A DNA stretch of 64,000 nucleotides from Ornithodoros turicata (GCF_037126465.1 NW_026999444.1:62001-126000), one strand, 5' to 3'. Numbered from the stretch's first letter, positions 47,601 to 57,798 are shown. The notes: generated by a model from the sequence alone, not told the origin. Program-made: numbers and translations.

Positions 47601-50600
47601 AATGGTGCGGAGAGGCCGCGGGAGTCAGCCAGAAGGCGAAGGACGGTGTCGGAACACGAGCACCGGCAGGCAAAAATACGAGACCTAACAAATTCCTGTA
47701 ATTGAGACGCAAGGGAGGACGGAGATAATCTTGAATGGCATGGACCTTATCAGGCAATGGCCGAATTATCTGGGCCCCGATACGATGTCCCAAAAAGTCA
47801 AGTGTTTACCGACCCTGCATGGTACTGAGCTCAAGGTATCCCTACACTCTGGGGGGGGGGGGGTCACGTGACGTGCGTTTTCAACTGATGTTGCAAAATG
47901 TTACCTGCAACCAGGACGATAGCTCCCACGCAACTTGCGACACGTGCATTCAATTTTAATAGGTTATAAAGCAATACATTTTTTATCGTTCGTCCTCAGG
48001 ATCAGGTTTGTGGACGGCTTGATGGTGAAGATTTTGTTGATGACATATAAAGCGGCGAGTCGCTCAGGATACTTCACGTACGTTAATGGCGGTCGACCAG
48101 GTTAGAGCCCGGGGAAATTTCCACTTCGCATGCTACGTTTCATGTGCCTGCAGCAAGAAGCGAGCGAAATCGCAGTTCAGCGTTCCAGGAATTTCCTATA
48201 CGATGAGTCTCAGACACTTGGAGTGTACTATGCGGAGGTCACGTTCCTTCACACTAATCCGCTATAGTTGACACTCTTACTTGTACAACGTAGCTAATTT
48301 ACGTGGAAATAAACGACGGCCAAAGAACGTGCGACATTGTTATACTAACACTCGTATTCTTACTTTCTAGGACACAGTTGAAGCTATGGAGCAGTTAACT
48401 AGCTGCATACGGAACAATATGTACACGTTCGCAAGCATGGGTGAGGTGAGTTTCGCGCCCGGCAGGCAAAGTATAAATTATGATAACTAAGACCTTCTTG
48501 TACATCTTGAACGTTGTAATATATAGTTCAAGTCCTCGATTTCGTCATGGTTATTGCATTAGAACAATGTTCACTGTATCAATGGATTTACCAGTGGAAG
48601 CATCAACGTGGTTGGAATGTCGAAACGTCGTAGCTGTCAAAAAGAGAGAAACATCATCAGCGACTGAACCAGCCCGTAGTGATAACCTGTCAGCATTTCT
48701 GACACTTCATCGGAAATCGAGAGGTGCGACTACGATTCCAGTCATCACCAGTATCTAGTTCTTCTGTCTGCTTGCATGGCTTTTCTGACTTTATCTAGGC
48801 ACCCCGACACGTTTAGCGAAAGATGGGATAGTAAATGTCTAATGGACTTCTAAATGTAGACAAGTGACATGCCTAGTGGACATCTCACAGTAGCCTTAAT
48901 GTCTAGGGGAGTTTTCGTAGCATAGCTAACGTAAGCCATTAACACATCCATAAGCAATGGTGCGAAGGAGCCTCGTATGCCAGAATATTCAATTGCTTGC
49001 AGCGCACATGTTGAGTCAGTGAAGACGACCCAATTCCGTGGGGTAAAGTGGATAATGTGCTGCAGAAAGAAAAGTATGGCGTAGAGTTATGACGCGATGA
49101 GGTATGACGCCAAAGGCGATGTCCTTCAACTACCGCTTCAGAGGGGGTGACGAATGCCGACGCTTACTTGCCATTTTAAGATACGCCATAGGTGTATGCG
49201 ACGGCAAAAGTAGAAAACTTCGCGTCAACGAGAGCATAAGAATGGGCTCGAGGGACTTGGGGGCAACCTTATCTCTGCGGTCCTGGAGGTCAGGAAGACG
49301 TGCGAAGATGGGTAGCACAGTCAGAGACCAGGGGGCGTTCGGCTGCCTGACGTTCTTAGGTGTGAAGCCAGTGTGAAGCGTGTCCTCTGCGCTACGCGAT
49401 GGTCCTGTTTTCGAGGGTCAGAGGAATAGTCCCACCACCACCGTCTCTAAATCTAGGCGGTCGCGAGGTCCAGATCAAATCGGAACACTAGTTTCTCGGG
49501 GCCCACCTTTCACAGCAAGCTTACCCTTTTACTGCACATTAAACATCTTAAGACTAAATGCATGGAATCCGTGAATCAGCTAAAGTTACTGTGTCACAGA
49601 TCCTGCGGAGCAGATCGAGACAAAGTGCACAAGATATATGTTTCCACAGTACGGTCTAGACTGGATTATGCTTCCATTGTCTATGAATCTGAGCGCCACT
49701 CTGTTCTAAAAATTCTTGATCCGTAACATCATCAGACTCTCCCTTTGATAACTGACGCTTCCCGCACAACACCACTCGAAAGCCTCTATGTTGAAAGCAG
49801 GGAGTGGTCATTGGAGAGACGGAGTACCTCCGAAGTTCCTCCGGAGGAGGATGTACCTCACAATATCGTATGCATTGAGAGTGACCCAATATAGCTATTA
49901 CGAACTGGTGCTATATTCATATATATATATATATGTATATATAATATAAGCCAATATACGGTCTGATGTAGGAATAAGGACGGATATGGATGATACCGAT
50001 ATGTAAGCTTCGCAACCGTCGTACGCGTAACTCGTGCGTATAAAAAGAAATACGAAGCTTCGTTATCGTCGTAGGGCACTTATGCCAGGGGCCCGCTCTG
50101 GCCGAGGGACGCAGAGTCGAGACAACCCGTCTTCACACTTCGAGCTTCGAGAACAGACTCCTTTATTTCACACTATATACAGTAAACGAAATCGGAGCAT
50201 TGGATTACGTGAGTTACAATCAGGGTGTCGGAGCGAACCGAAAACCGGAACCGAAAACCGAAAAAAACCGCTATTTTGGTGCGAACCGGAACGGAATCGA
50301 AACCGTATACGTTTTTTTTTCGCTCAGGAGGGAAACCGAAAAATATATTTAACGGTTTTCGGTCCAAAATAAAACTTCGCCGGTTTGGACTACGGATAGG
50401 CGAATGAAACAGACGTCGTGTGCTCTGAAGTCATGTCATGGGTACCATACGAGGGTTACGGTTACGGTGGAATGTATGTCGATATACTATGACCCTTAGG
50501 CTCCCTTTGTAATGGTTTATCGTTCGCGCACGCACACAGGCTTAGAGGTACATGTGACTCTCTAGCAATGTGCCGTACTGTTCGTTCTAATTTGATCCCC

Positions 50601-53600
50601 GCAAACTCTCCTCAACTAAACAGCGACCCAAGGGGGCTGCATAACGGCTTCTTTATATGTAATGTCGTGCAACGCGTCCCTTGTTTGAGAGCAGCTAAGT
50701 TCAATACATTTACGTATACGCGAGGGCAAGCACGTGCGAAGTGGCAACTCTTTTGTGGACAGGACAGAAAGAAAATAAAACGTGGCCGTCGAGCGCGTTT
50801 GTGAGTGAAGGTGTTCCTCGATTTGCGTCGTACTCGTGCGGTAGTGCTTGCTGGCTAGACAGTAGTAACAGACATTCGGATGGGACGCGATCGCTCCAAC
50901 CCAGCAAGAACGTACTTTACGTATGACATCACGACAAACAAGTCTGTTTGTAGCATGTGCTTCAAGAAAGGAGAAAGCCTATTTGAACAGACAGTAACCT
51001 ACAGGAACCAAGAGCTACCAATTTCACAGCTGTCTATTAGTATTAAATACCATGTATGCGGAATAAACGGGTTTACATTTTGTAACATTGCTTTTTTTTT
51101 GTGGGGATAAATATTCCCAGCGGAAAGCGGAAAGGAGAAAGCGGAACCGGTTAAAAACCGGTATGAACCGTTATTTTTTTGCTCCGGAGCAGAACCGGTA
51201 CCGGATCGTTTATGATGTAACAGGAACGAAAACCGGAACGAAAAACGTTTCGGTTCGACACCCTGGTTACAATATGCTGCGTTAGGCACGTACAGACCAC
51301 CCTGCCGGGGAAGCGTACCCTGGCCCGTGGTATCCCCTTGCAAGTTATGACCAACGTGTCAATGAGGGCAAACACACGCTCTTGCCGTGTTTATGTCTGG
51401 CGTGTCAGAGTACAGCTCACAGATATAGGTGCTTAAATTTGGAGATAAATTTGAAACATCATATCGATAGGATGACGAACCCAACGTTCAGTTAGAAAGG
51501 CATTTTCTCAAGAGCAAAACGGAGAGAGAGAGAGAAAAAAGGGGGGCGGGGACCTGGCAGGCCTTTTTGGATTTTCGTACTCTATAGATTGTCTGCCTTG
51601 TGAGCGTCTGCAAATTCGATAGTCGTGCTCGCATTCCAGTCATAACGAAGGTTGAGATGTCCAAGTTTAATTTCATTATACACACACAAAAAAACAACAA
51701 CACTGAATTGAGGAACTGTAGAGGACGATGGTCCTTCTCTACACAAGTCCCGACCGGCGATGATGGTATTCCACGGAGAAGCTATGTCTGTGGCCTATCT
51801 CCATGGCCGCGCCGGTGGAACTGAAGCGGGTACTTCAGGCGCGAGTCCATCCACGACATTGTCCACCGGCTGCCGCATCACTTCTCTCCCCCCCCCCCCC
51901 CAGCTTTGCATATAGTGTTCGAAAGCACTTTTCCTGGTAAACGCCATTGGAGTTGTGTCTACTTTGACCGGTTTAAAAAGAATACCATTTACTCGTCGAT
52001 TTTGTTGGCAAGCTCGCAAAGCATTTCAGAAGACAGCTTTCAGCTTCAGAACACCTATCCAGTGAAAAGATGGCTAAGAAGCAAGCTGGTGAAGGTGATG
52101 CAAAATGGAAAACACTGAGACTACAGTGAATCCTCCCCTTTTAATAAATGTATATTCCCACACTCCTTAATACGACCCCGATAACCTGACATACGCCCTT
52201 TACGACCATACACCTGGGGAACAACGCAGTGAAACCCTGCAAATGCCCCGTTAATTTTACAATTCCGCGTTATAACCAAAATTTTCGGGAACTACCATGT
52301 GATAATAACGAGGGTTTACCGTGTAGGGAACACGAAGGGACAGACGCAACACGAACTTCTTCGTGCTCCCTAATCTCGGGGTTTTACATTACAGTGAACC
52401 CTCGGTATTATGACCACGGTCATTCCCGGAAATTTTGGTCACAACGCGGAATTGTCATATTAACGGGGGATTTGCAGAGGTTTCACTGCATTGCTCCCCA
52501 AGTGTATGGTCGTAAAGCGCGTATGTCAGATTGTCGGGAGTCATATTAACGGTGGTTCACTCTGTGTACCTATACAGTGACACACCATGATATCTTACGG
52601 TATTGTTAGGACGGTCTTGACATCACATGAACAGGGCTTGACAACACTCTGTGATATACAATTGTTTCTTTCTCTCTTTTGCAGAAATATTTTGAACATG
52701 CAGGCATTACCTGGGAGCAGTTCCGTACCGGCATACGTGAGATGGAGGTACGGGCGCATCCTGTTCATTCAACCTCAAAGCTGCAATATAACAGCTGGTC
52801 ATTGAGCCTACAATGCGTAATTGTTACATTTAGTGAGAATTTATAGATCAAAGAGTGATATTAAACGGAAGGAGCAACTTATTTATTTACACTTGGTAAC
52901 AACACTTTCGTGCACGAGACTGCACTTCTTCACGTGACAAAAAATATGAACATGGTACAGGAACATATATACAGTTGACGGGGGAGTTTTGGCATGAGAG
53001 GGTAACAGGGTGATGGAAAGCATGCAAAGAAGAGATAAAAATGAAAACATAAATACAAACCCAGGGGTATCAGAAGCGCAACATAACGCGAGTCCAAGGT
53101 ATTACACAGGAAACGAGAACGCATGTAGGTGACGTTCCAGGAATTGTGGATAAAAAAGGGGGTTATGGCAAGGGAATGAGGACACATGTGTGGACTACAA
53201 AGGTGTACCAGAGACCGTTCTCACGGTCCACTGGTCACATTTGTACTCCGCACCTGTGTCCTCATTCCGTTGCAATAACCCCTTTTGGGATTCCAAATTT
53301 CCACTGGGATTGCAAAAAAAAACAAAAAAAAACAGCATGACAGAGTTATTTTTGCGGCGCAAAACACCAAATGATCAGCGGCAGGCAGTATTACAATTTA
53401 CGACAAAATATTTACTACGTTGTTTTTTTACCATTTTGTACATGTTTACGTTAGCACACAACCCTTGGTTAGAGCTCTATCAATACGTAAATAGAAACGT
53501 TAGCTACATAGTCACAAACTTAGAAAACTATTCTTGTTTCCTTCTTTCCGACAATCTCCGAAATCATATCTGATAAGCCAAAATCACTGCAAAGGGGGAG

Positions 53601-54276
53601 AATCTACCTTGCGCCATCGTTGTGCGCAAGTATTTTTATATACCTTTTCACTTCGAGAATCTCCAGTAGTGGCGACTGTCTCACGTATAATAAGCAAGAT
53701 CCCAAGGACTCAGTAAACGCTCGAAGATTGCGCAAGAAGTCGAGGTAGCGCACTTAGCTCGCTTATGTCCAGTGCTGAGAAAACAAAATCCTGAGAAAAC
53801 AACTTTATAAGGGAACATGTTAAGTCCACATTTCTTGATCTGTACGGGAGTCCGGATATATGCTTGGCCAATGTGTGCTTGTCCATGTCCAAACATAGTT
53901 ATTTTTCGGCTGTTTCTTTTTTTTTTTTTCAATTATGTGCGCGAGCACCTCATTCGCGTCCCGTAATTCAATGGGCCATGCATTTCCTAGTGAGCGGCGT
54001 TTCCAAACATGCCCGCGGGGAATTGCCACGTGATTTTTATTGCGGCTCAATATTTATACCTTAAAATTAAATTAAAATACCTTATATAAAAAGTGGAGTA
54101 TTAAATACCTTCAAATACATTAAATTTTATACCCCATTCTAAAAAAGCGGGTCACAGTCTTGGCTCACCTGTTGTTCTTCTTCCAGATCTGCATGGTGGA
54201 GAAAAAGGTCGTGCCCCAGGATGGGAACATTGCCTTGGCTGTTCTCCGCTGGTTTCGTTCTACATTCTTTCGCTAG
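38501..54276 (+). CDS. Unrecognised host gene, 3' part (four exons, 5' end not found)
   Basis: Four exons join in compatible phase: 38501-38607 (2 bases plus 35 codons), 48371-48445 (25 codons), 52685-52747 (21 codons) and 54187-54276 (29 codons plus TAG). Acceptors are CTCCTTGTAG, ACTTTCTAG, CTTTTGCAG and TTCTTCCAG. Donors are AAG|GCAAGT (the minor GC type, otherwise consensus), GAG|GTGAGT and GAG|GTACGG. The protein has about 110 residues so far. It looks soluble and mainly helical, with charged-hydrophobic alternation (LFEKCMKDLMFRY; YFEHAGITWEQFRTGIREME; VLRWFRSTFFR at the C-terminus). No signal peptide or membrane segment was seen in this part. I do not recognise the family. The first intron shown (9.8 kb) holds a Penelope element, a Gypsy remnant, a MITE and a lone satellite monomer. 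Upstream exons must exist, because the first exon starts in phase. Confidence 0.65.
38815..38975 (+). repeat. Solitary diverged hammerhead-satellite monomer (partial)
   Basis: It aligns with the array monomer from the ACGTGACCTTC region through the ribozyme. CTGACGA is at 38907-38913, stem II GGCC/GGCC, AACAGCTGTCCAGT follows, and a TTATAAA-like tail comes after. One A of the GAAA box is lost (GAAC at 38930) and stem I has a mismatch, so it is probably inactive. It lies in the large intron of the plus-strand host gene, 32 kb from the array. Confidence 0.8.
39000..40622. other. Intronic sequence without recognised gene
   Basis: An (AGT)n microsatellite lies at about 39727-39750. The sequence is purine-rich on the + strand around 39200-40100. 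No domain was seen in the ORFs. Confidence 0.5.
40623..40837. mobile_element. Mariner-type MITE, 215 bp (copy 2, inverted relative to copy 1)
   Basis: Ends are TACAGGGTGTTAAAAATTAA and its complement, flanked by TA on both sides. It is the reverse complement of the element at 30605-30819, with exactly the same length and scattered substitutions. Confidence 0.85.
40838..43080. other. Intronic sequence without recognised gene
   Basis: Short ORFs on both strands (for example 41772-41966 minus and 42582-42965 plus) have no recognisable domain. A GTGGTCTACAGTG motif is repeated three times at about 42430-42470. Confidence 0.45.
43085..45124 (-). pseudogene. Penelope-like retroelement: reverse transcriptase plus GIY-YIG endonuclease, 5'-truncated
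   Basis: The ORF runs on the minus strand from 45124 to the stop at 43472. The order is: LLPQSLKPGRFYLLPKIHKP and NPGRPIISGN; then LVTLDVSSLYT; then the RT core with MGRKMAPSYANIFMG and the catalytic YIDDIFIIWD near 44510; a linker with CRPCKKPRCKICP; then the endonuclease with VIYLLHCTICQAQYIGET. Two lesions are visible: a frameshift near 44800 just after SLYT, and an in-frame TAA at 43712-43714 right after the YIG motif. The downstream frame continues to NEHPGSLST. The 3' UTR (43472-43085) holds the hairpin with GAAACGTCG-type sequence at about 43190. The 5' part of the RT gene is missing. The element lies in the large intron of the host gene. Confidence 0.9.
45125..45355 (+). mobile_element. 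Inverted Penelope 3' end joined to the truncated 5' side of the 43-45 kb copy
   Basis: Starting at CTAAACGAACACCCGGGATC, this is the reverse-oriented equivalent of the 3' end at 43085-43530, with part of the UTR deleted. It contains the hairpin and GAAACGTCG (45258-45282). It resembles 7198-7640 even more closely. The junction at 45124/45125 falls inside the RT reading frame. Confidence 0.8.
45356..45415. repeat. (TA)n/(GTATATA)n microsatellite
   Basis: A TA-rich run with CATG and GTATA interruptions sits directly at the outer edge of the inverted Penelope end. Confidence 0.8.
45420..45560. mobile_element. Diverged partial copy of the 7687 MITE, opposite orientation
   Basis: The reverse complement shares the order TTCCTTCG, GATCTA(G/T)CGAACG, TTTTTGTTC(T/C)GAAAACGGC and GGGACAACTTC-like segments with 7727-7835. 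No complete terminal repeats remain. Confidence 0.6.
45775..47805 (-). pseudogene. Ty3/Gypsy pol remnant: RT end, RNase H, integrase
   Basis: It reads from 47805 down to 45778. It begins with the end of RT (FLGHRIGAQIIRPLPDKVHAI). The RNase H region follows (AYPVPDVKTCLVDDA, FVFNADHKPLTFA). The integrase zinc region is weak at about 47030-46800. The integrase core has TDRGQQFTS with its Asp and HPSANGMVERLHRQ with its Glu (46540-46400). The C-terminal SH3-like region is VFVLHDASRKPLKQPYDGPY, then RLKPAHF, ending at a stop at 45775. At least three frameshifts break it. The upstream RT core and LTRs were not found. Confidence 0.85.
47851..47863. repeat. 13-base G homopolymer
   Basis: An uninterrupted G run directly upstream of GTCACGTGACGT. 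A 14-base C run lies at 51888-51901. Both are unusual in this AT-leaning sequence. Confidence 0.9.
48371..48445 (+). CDS. Internal exon of the plus-strand host gene
   Basis: It has 25 codons, phase 0 to phase 0, starting DTVEAMEQLTSCIRNNMYTF and ending MGE. The acceptor is TTACTTTCTAG and the donor GAG|GTGAGT. Confidence 0.65.
49495..49905 (+). pseudogene. Jockey-type LINE fragment (region between RT and RNase H)
   Basis: The translation shows FHSKLTLLLHIKHLKTKCME, then LKLLCHRS and GADRDKVHKIYVSTVRSRLDYASIVYES, a frameshift near 49715, then TTPLESLYVESREWSLERRS. This is the conserved stretch after the RT palm in Jockey/RTE-like LINEs. Both ends are truncated. A TA microsatellite follows at 49917. 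Confidence 0.75.
50221..51265. mobile_element. hAT-like non-autonomous element (1045 bp) with 8-bp target duplication
   Basis: GTTACAAT flanks both sides exactly (50213-50220 and 51266-51273). Ends are CAGGGTGTCGGAGCGAACCG and, on the other strand, CAGGGTGTCGAACCGAAACG. Both ends are packed with AACCGGAACCG-type subterminal motifs for about 150 bp. No transposase frame was seen. It interrupts another sequence, since the flanks are continuous once it is removed. Confidence 0.9.
52124..52324. mobile_element. Tigger/pogo-like MITE, copy 1 of an inverted pair
   Basis: Ends resemble CAGTGAA(T/C)CCTC and the complement GAGGGTTTACCGTG. The interior holds CTGACATACGC, TTTACGACCATACAC and GCAGTGAAACC(C/T)TGCAAAT in the same order as the partner's complement. 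A short hairpin (GGGAACACGAAG and CTTCGTGCTCCC) lies between the two copies. Confidence 0.65.
52391..52565. mobile_element. Tigger/pogo-like MITE, copy 2 (inverted)
   Basis: It begins ACAGTGAACCCTCGGTATTA and ends GGTGGTTCACTCTGT. It is the reverse complement of the 52124 copy with substitutions, and ends 119 bp before the third host exon. Confidence 0.65.
52685..52747 (+). CDS. Internal exon of the plus-strand host gene
   Basis: It has 21 codons, phase 0 to phase 0, starting KYFEHAGITWEQFRTGIREM. A strong pyrimidine tract (TTTCTTTCTCTCTTTTGCAG) precedes it. The donor is GAG|GTACGG. Confidence 0.7.
52860..53330 (-). mobile_element. Penelope-like 3' ends in inverted arrangement
   Basis: On the minus strand, 53190-52860 reads as a Penelope 3' region ending with a hairpin (GTGCA/TGCAC, then GAAAGTG) at about 52888-52935. 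The segment coding for CPHS-AITPF occurs on the minus strand (about 53187-53130) and again on the plus strand (about 53240-53300), forming an inverted repeat around GACCGTTCTCACGGTCC. The hairpin belongs to a different subfamily from that at 43-45 kb. Confidence 0.55.
54187..54276 (+). CDS. Terminal exon of the plus-strand host gene
   Basis: It has 29 codons and TAG, starting ICMVEKKVVPQDGNIALAVL and ending RSTFFR. The acceptor is GTTCTTCTTCCAG. No AATAAA lies within the first 100 bp downstream. Confidence 0.65.
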   Translation: MCMVEKKVVPQDGNIALAVLRWFRSTFFR

Positions 54277-55201
54277 AGTAGATAACGGGCGACCTGGAAT
54301 ATCTATCTGAATGAATACCTATATGAACACATACCTCGCTTAGACCACTCAAGAGACATCAAGGTTAAAGGGACTACGCAATTATTCTTTCTTTATTTTT
54401 CTGTTGTTGTTTCCCTTTCAAAGAATACATTTTTCTGAGCAAAGAAGTGGAGTTTTACCTTCCGCATGCAAAGCGACTTTTTTTTACGGAATTTAACCGG
54501 AGCGGCGATCGTGACACGTGAACGGCGTGAACGACCGTGAACGGCGGCCGTGTCTGGCGGTGCGTGGAAGCGCGCTGCCGATAGGAGAATCAGCTACCAG
54601 CTTCAGGGCCAGGACGGTGATCACTTGTGAACGCTCCATTCGCGAACTTCGCCAGCGTGAGCCTTCTGGGCGTAGATGACGACTTCGATTACTTCAACTA
54701 TTTTCTATTTTCGATGACAATTTTCCCTGGACCACGGCCCAATCCAACTGCGCAGTCTTCTTTTATAATATCTGCGCAGCGGGTAAGCTGTTTCATTTTC
54801 TGCTCCTACGTGGTTGGCGAAGAATGCGACTATGGATGCCAGACCACGCGGAGCTCCAGTAGACGACCTCGGATTGCAGTATTGCAGTATGTTGAAAGAC
54901 AATATGCTGCTGGCCACGTAGACGTATAATGGTGACTTTAATCAGTAGAAGGATAGATGTACTAATGCTTTGCTCCATTGAAAGTAGATATGTAGATGAT
55001 GACATGTTTGCGTTTGGTGGGGGCATTCAGAGCATCGTTGGCCGGGTTCGCGGTGGTTTTTCGAACCCGTTACCAGCTCCCACCACTGGGAGGTGGGGTT
55101 GAATGTCGCAGTTGTTGGGAGCCAATGAATTCGAGGTCGTGATCCGGTCTGGGACAGGCAAGTAGGTCGAAGTCAGAAAAAGAAAGGAAAGCCAAAAGCC
55201 C
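54277..55201. other. 3' flank of the plus-strand host gene, no recognised gene
   Basis: A GC-rich stretch at 54500-54600 has repeated (C)GTGAACGGC motifs. A GGTTCG-like box occurs near 55050. No domain was seen. Confidence 0.45.
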
Positions 55202-55543
55202 TCACAGTGCGTGGAGGTGTTCGGGGAGGACCTCTGCGAGGTCCTGAGGCATGGCGGTGGTGTTATTGTTCAACAAAAGATTGGGGTGGACGATGCAACG
55301 ATAGAGGCGTGATGAATCGTCAGGTGAGGGGTGCCCACGGTGGTGGGCGACGATGTATCTGACGGTATCGGGGGCGGGGGGGCACTCGTCGAGCAGGCAC
55401 GAGTGTTCCTGCAGGACGTCGCAAATAAGGTTGACGGAGCCCAACAGGTAGCCGTGGATGTTGCGGCATACCTCTAGTTCTTCCCAGAGGTAGTGGTAGG
55501 CGCCCGGTATGCGAGGTACGATGCGTCGGTAATGGTGGAACAT
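55202..55543 (-). CDS. Unrecognised 113-codon ORF
   Basis: It starts at ATG 55543 and ends at TGA 55202. Third positions are G/C-rich, unlike the surroundings, so it may be a real coding segment. The protein has aromatic and Leu-rich stretches (YHYLWEELEVCRNIHGYLLG), a CPPAPDTVRYIVAHHRG block and a LYRCIVHPNLLL block. It looks helical, with no signal peptide or membrane segment. I do not recognise a family. It could be a gene exon, a domesticated element protein or an element remnant. Confidence 0.35.
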   Translation of the reverse strand: MFHHYRRIVPRIPGAYHYLWEELEVCRNIHGYLLGSVNLICDVLQEHSCLLDECPPAPDTVRYIVAHHRGHPSPDDSSRLYRCIVHPNLLLNNNTTAMPQDLAEVLPEHLHAL

Positions 55544-55729
55544 TCTCTAAATTTGTAGCAGCCCAGCTGAAAAGAGCGTTGACTTCTCGTCACCCGTGTT
55601 CAGAGTGGGAGTTATTTAAGTAACACATTTACCGACATTCTATTACTTTACAGTGTATACACTCTGCAGTCGTCGCAGACTGTACCTAGGTACTCAAATT
55701 AGCAACACCCCTATCAAAAAAATATTCTG

Positions 55730-55935
55730 GTGGGCAACCAGGCCTGATGTTTTGGTGTGTTTTTGGACCCTGGTGGGCTGATGGACCACCAGCCGTGATT
55801 TGGCTGAATGGACCACCAGCACTGGTGGGCCCTCATGACCCACCAGATTCGGTGGGTTGAATGGCCACCAGCCCTGATTAGTAAATGCTCCACCAACCTT
55901 GGTGGGCTGAATGTCCACCAGCACCGGCTGGTTAA
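55730..55935. repeat. Degenerate minisatellite of CCACCAGC/GGTGGGCTGAATG motifs
   Basis: Alternating GGTGGG(C/T)TGAATG and CCACCAG(C/A) blocks recur about every 35-40 bp, five to six times. The two motifs are partly complementary, so many short hairpins are possible. The open minus-strand frames here are a by-product. Confidence 0.75.
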
Positions 55936-55938
55936 ACG

Positions 55939-56014
55939 CTACACAATGTCAGATTTGTGCAAGTTTCTTGCACAGTGTCAAGTCACAAGCTTCTTGTGAT
56001 TTGACATTGTGTAG
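55939..56014. repeat. 76-bp palindrome
   Basis: CTACACAATGTCA at the left is the exact complement of TGACATTGTGTAG at the right. Inside lie two further small hairpins (TGTGCAAG/CTTGCACA and TCACAAG/CTTGTGA). It lies directly after the minisatellite and may be part of the same element. Confidence 0.75.
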
Positions 56015-57798
56015 ATCTGTCATGGCTGGCATATGGCAGACGAGGAGATGCTTATGCCAAACATAAAACACAGAGGTACACACAAGGACTCAGAACACTT
56101 TCAAACTTATATTTTACACATTCATTCGTCTTGGACGGCGCAAATCACAATTTTTTTTGGCTGAGGTATACCCTCATTTTCGCAGTTCTCTTTTTGATTT
56201 CTTCACTATCCGTGATATTCTTTCTGGTGCAAAGGAAGTTCACAAAAGCACCTACAAAGAAACAAGATGCAGCACAGGAATTAATTGCAAGAGAAGTTCA
56301 AACTTCGCAGTGCATGGACAGATAAGAATGAAAACCAACATATGTGCACAAAAATAATGAGCTCATAACAAGCAGGGATGTTGCATATTATAGTAAATCT
56401 CTTCTATATAAGGAATTCAGCCAACGAGCACAGTGTCTTGTTATAATATGAAGTGATGTTGAGTAAGTTATGTACTATTTGCCAGTGTATATGATTATCG
56501 CCAATAACTTCTCGTGCAATCTTCCGCTCATGATAGTGGCTTCCGCTTTCGGCATCCCGCCCTGTTCACTGAGCGAATCGACGCACTTCGCAATCCCAAA
56601 ACGCCACTTCGCTTCTTATCATGGCACGAGCTGCTACAATGAGGAGCTATGCTGTGAAGTTTAAGGTTCAAGATATGCATTTTTGTCTGGAATCGGGCTG
56701 CCGGGAGGCACGCGGATGTTAGCGAATAGTTAGTTCGAGGCTGGCGGATGGCTGTGACCCCACTGCATTCATGAGGCAGTCTGAGAAAGTACCGGAAATA
56801 CACTGACGGCGATGCTGCGGAAAGTATGAACAAAAATGTTTTAGGCGACATTGTAGCAGATTGGGAGTCGGAAGACTGCATTTTGTGACGCACAGCCTGC
56901 CACATTGTGGCCTAAATTTAGGCGGGAGCGTTGAGCTGTTGCTGCAGAATCTGATTAAATTCATTTTCTAATGTTTCCAACTGTTTCAAAATGAAATATT
57001 CCAGTTACATGAATTTCAGGCACCCACTGCACTGATCACACCTTCAGTTCGGACACCACCCTTAAAGATGTACTGGGCGTTTTGGGAAGGTCAACCGGCT
57101 GAATAATTCACACACAGGCAGCACTATTGGGAAAAAGCTGTCTTTTTAGCGGTCATGCCAGAGACATCAGCCAAGAACCAAGCAGCGAGACGCTAAATTC
57201 TATATACTCAAATAAATACAACTCGACTATGAAATTTTACATTGGACAACTTTGGAACCTCTGAGGAATTCAATTTACATGTCATCGATTTGATTTAATT
57301 AATGGGCACACGCAAATGAGCCACTCAATATATGCTATAACAGTACGACTGCACATGAGAGAGAAAAAAAGATTGTAGAAAGCATGTCAAGAAGCGCCTG
57401 TCCACACTGAAAGCAGAAATAAGGGAGTATTCGAAGACGGGCCACAACACTATGGTCAAAAGGATGAAGCAACGTGGACCTCACGTGGTGGTTGTGCTGG
57501 TCAATGGGCTTGCCGTTGTCGGCCTCAAAGAGGTAGGCAACGTCATGACTGACGGCCTGGTGAATGTGCGTCCTGGGCCGACATCTAAGGGAACTCTGCT
57601 GATATATGTGTGAACAGCCAGCACCGTGATCCAAACCAGAGTACCTTGCAGTCTCAACGTGATATGGGCAGCACGCTAACCACTCAACCAGTTGTTGTGG
57701 TACCTTATTTGAGAGCGATCCAATGAGACCGTTCTATATGTGCATGAGGGAAAAGGGAAAATCTGAGGGACAGCACGAACTCTCCTACTCGAACGCGC
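56015..57798. other. Region downstream of the BEN gene
   Basis: Contains a SINE (57480-57700). On the plus strand at 57153-57196 there is an exon-like segment (acceptor CTTTTTAG, then VMPETSAKNQAARR and a stop) closely resembling the proposed last BEN exon on the other strand. A minus-strand exon-like frame with acceptor TTTTGAAACAG lies at about 56978 and is not assigned. Confidence 0.45.
57480..57700 (-). mobile_element. tRNA-derived SINE of the 32.7-kb family, degenerate
   Basis: On the minus strand the head has a clear box A (TGGTTGAGTGGTTAGCGTG). Box B is decayed (CTGGTTTGGATCA). The body matches 32718-32983 (GGCAACGTCATGACTGACGG and GAATGTGCGTCCTGGGCCGA in + orientation). Confidence 0.8.

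Noticed and set aside
56528..56905. 125-codon minus-strand ORF
   Set aside because: Part of it follows an acceptor-like site, but no donor, phase match to the BEN exons or domain could be found.
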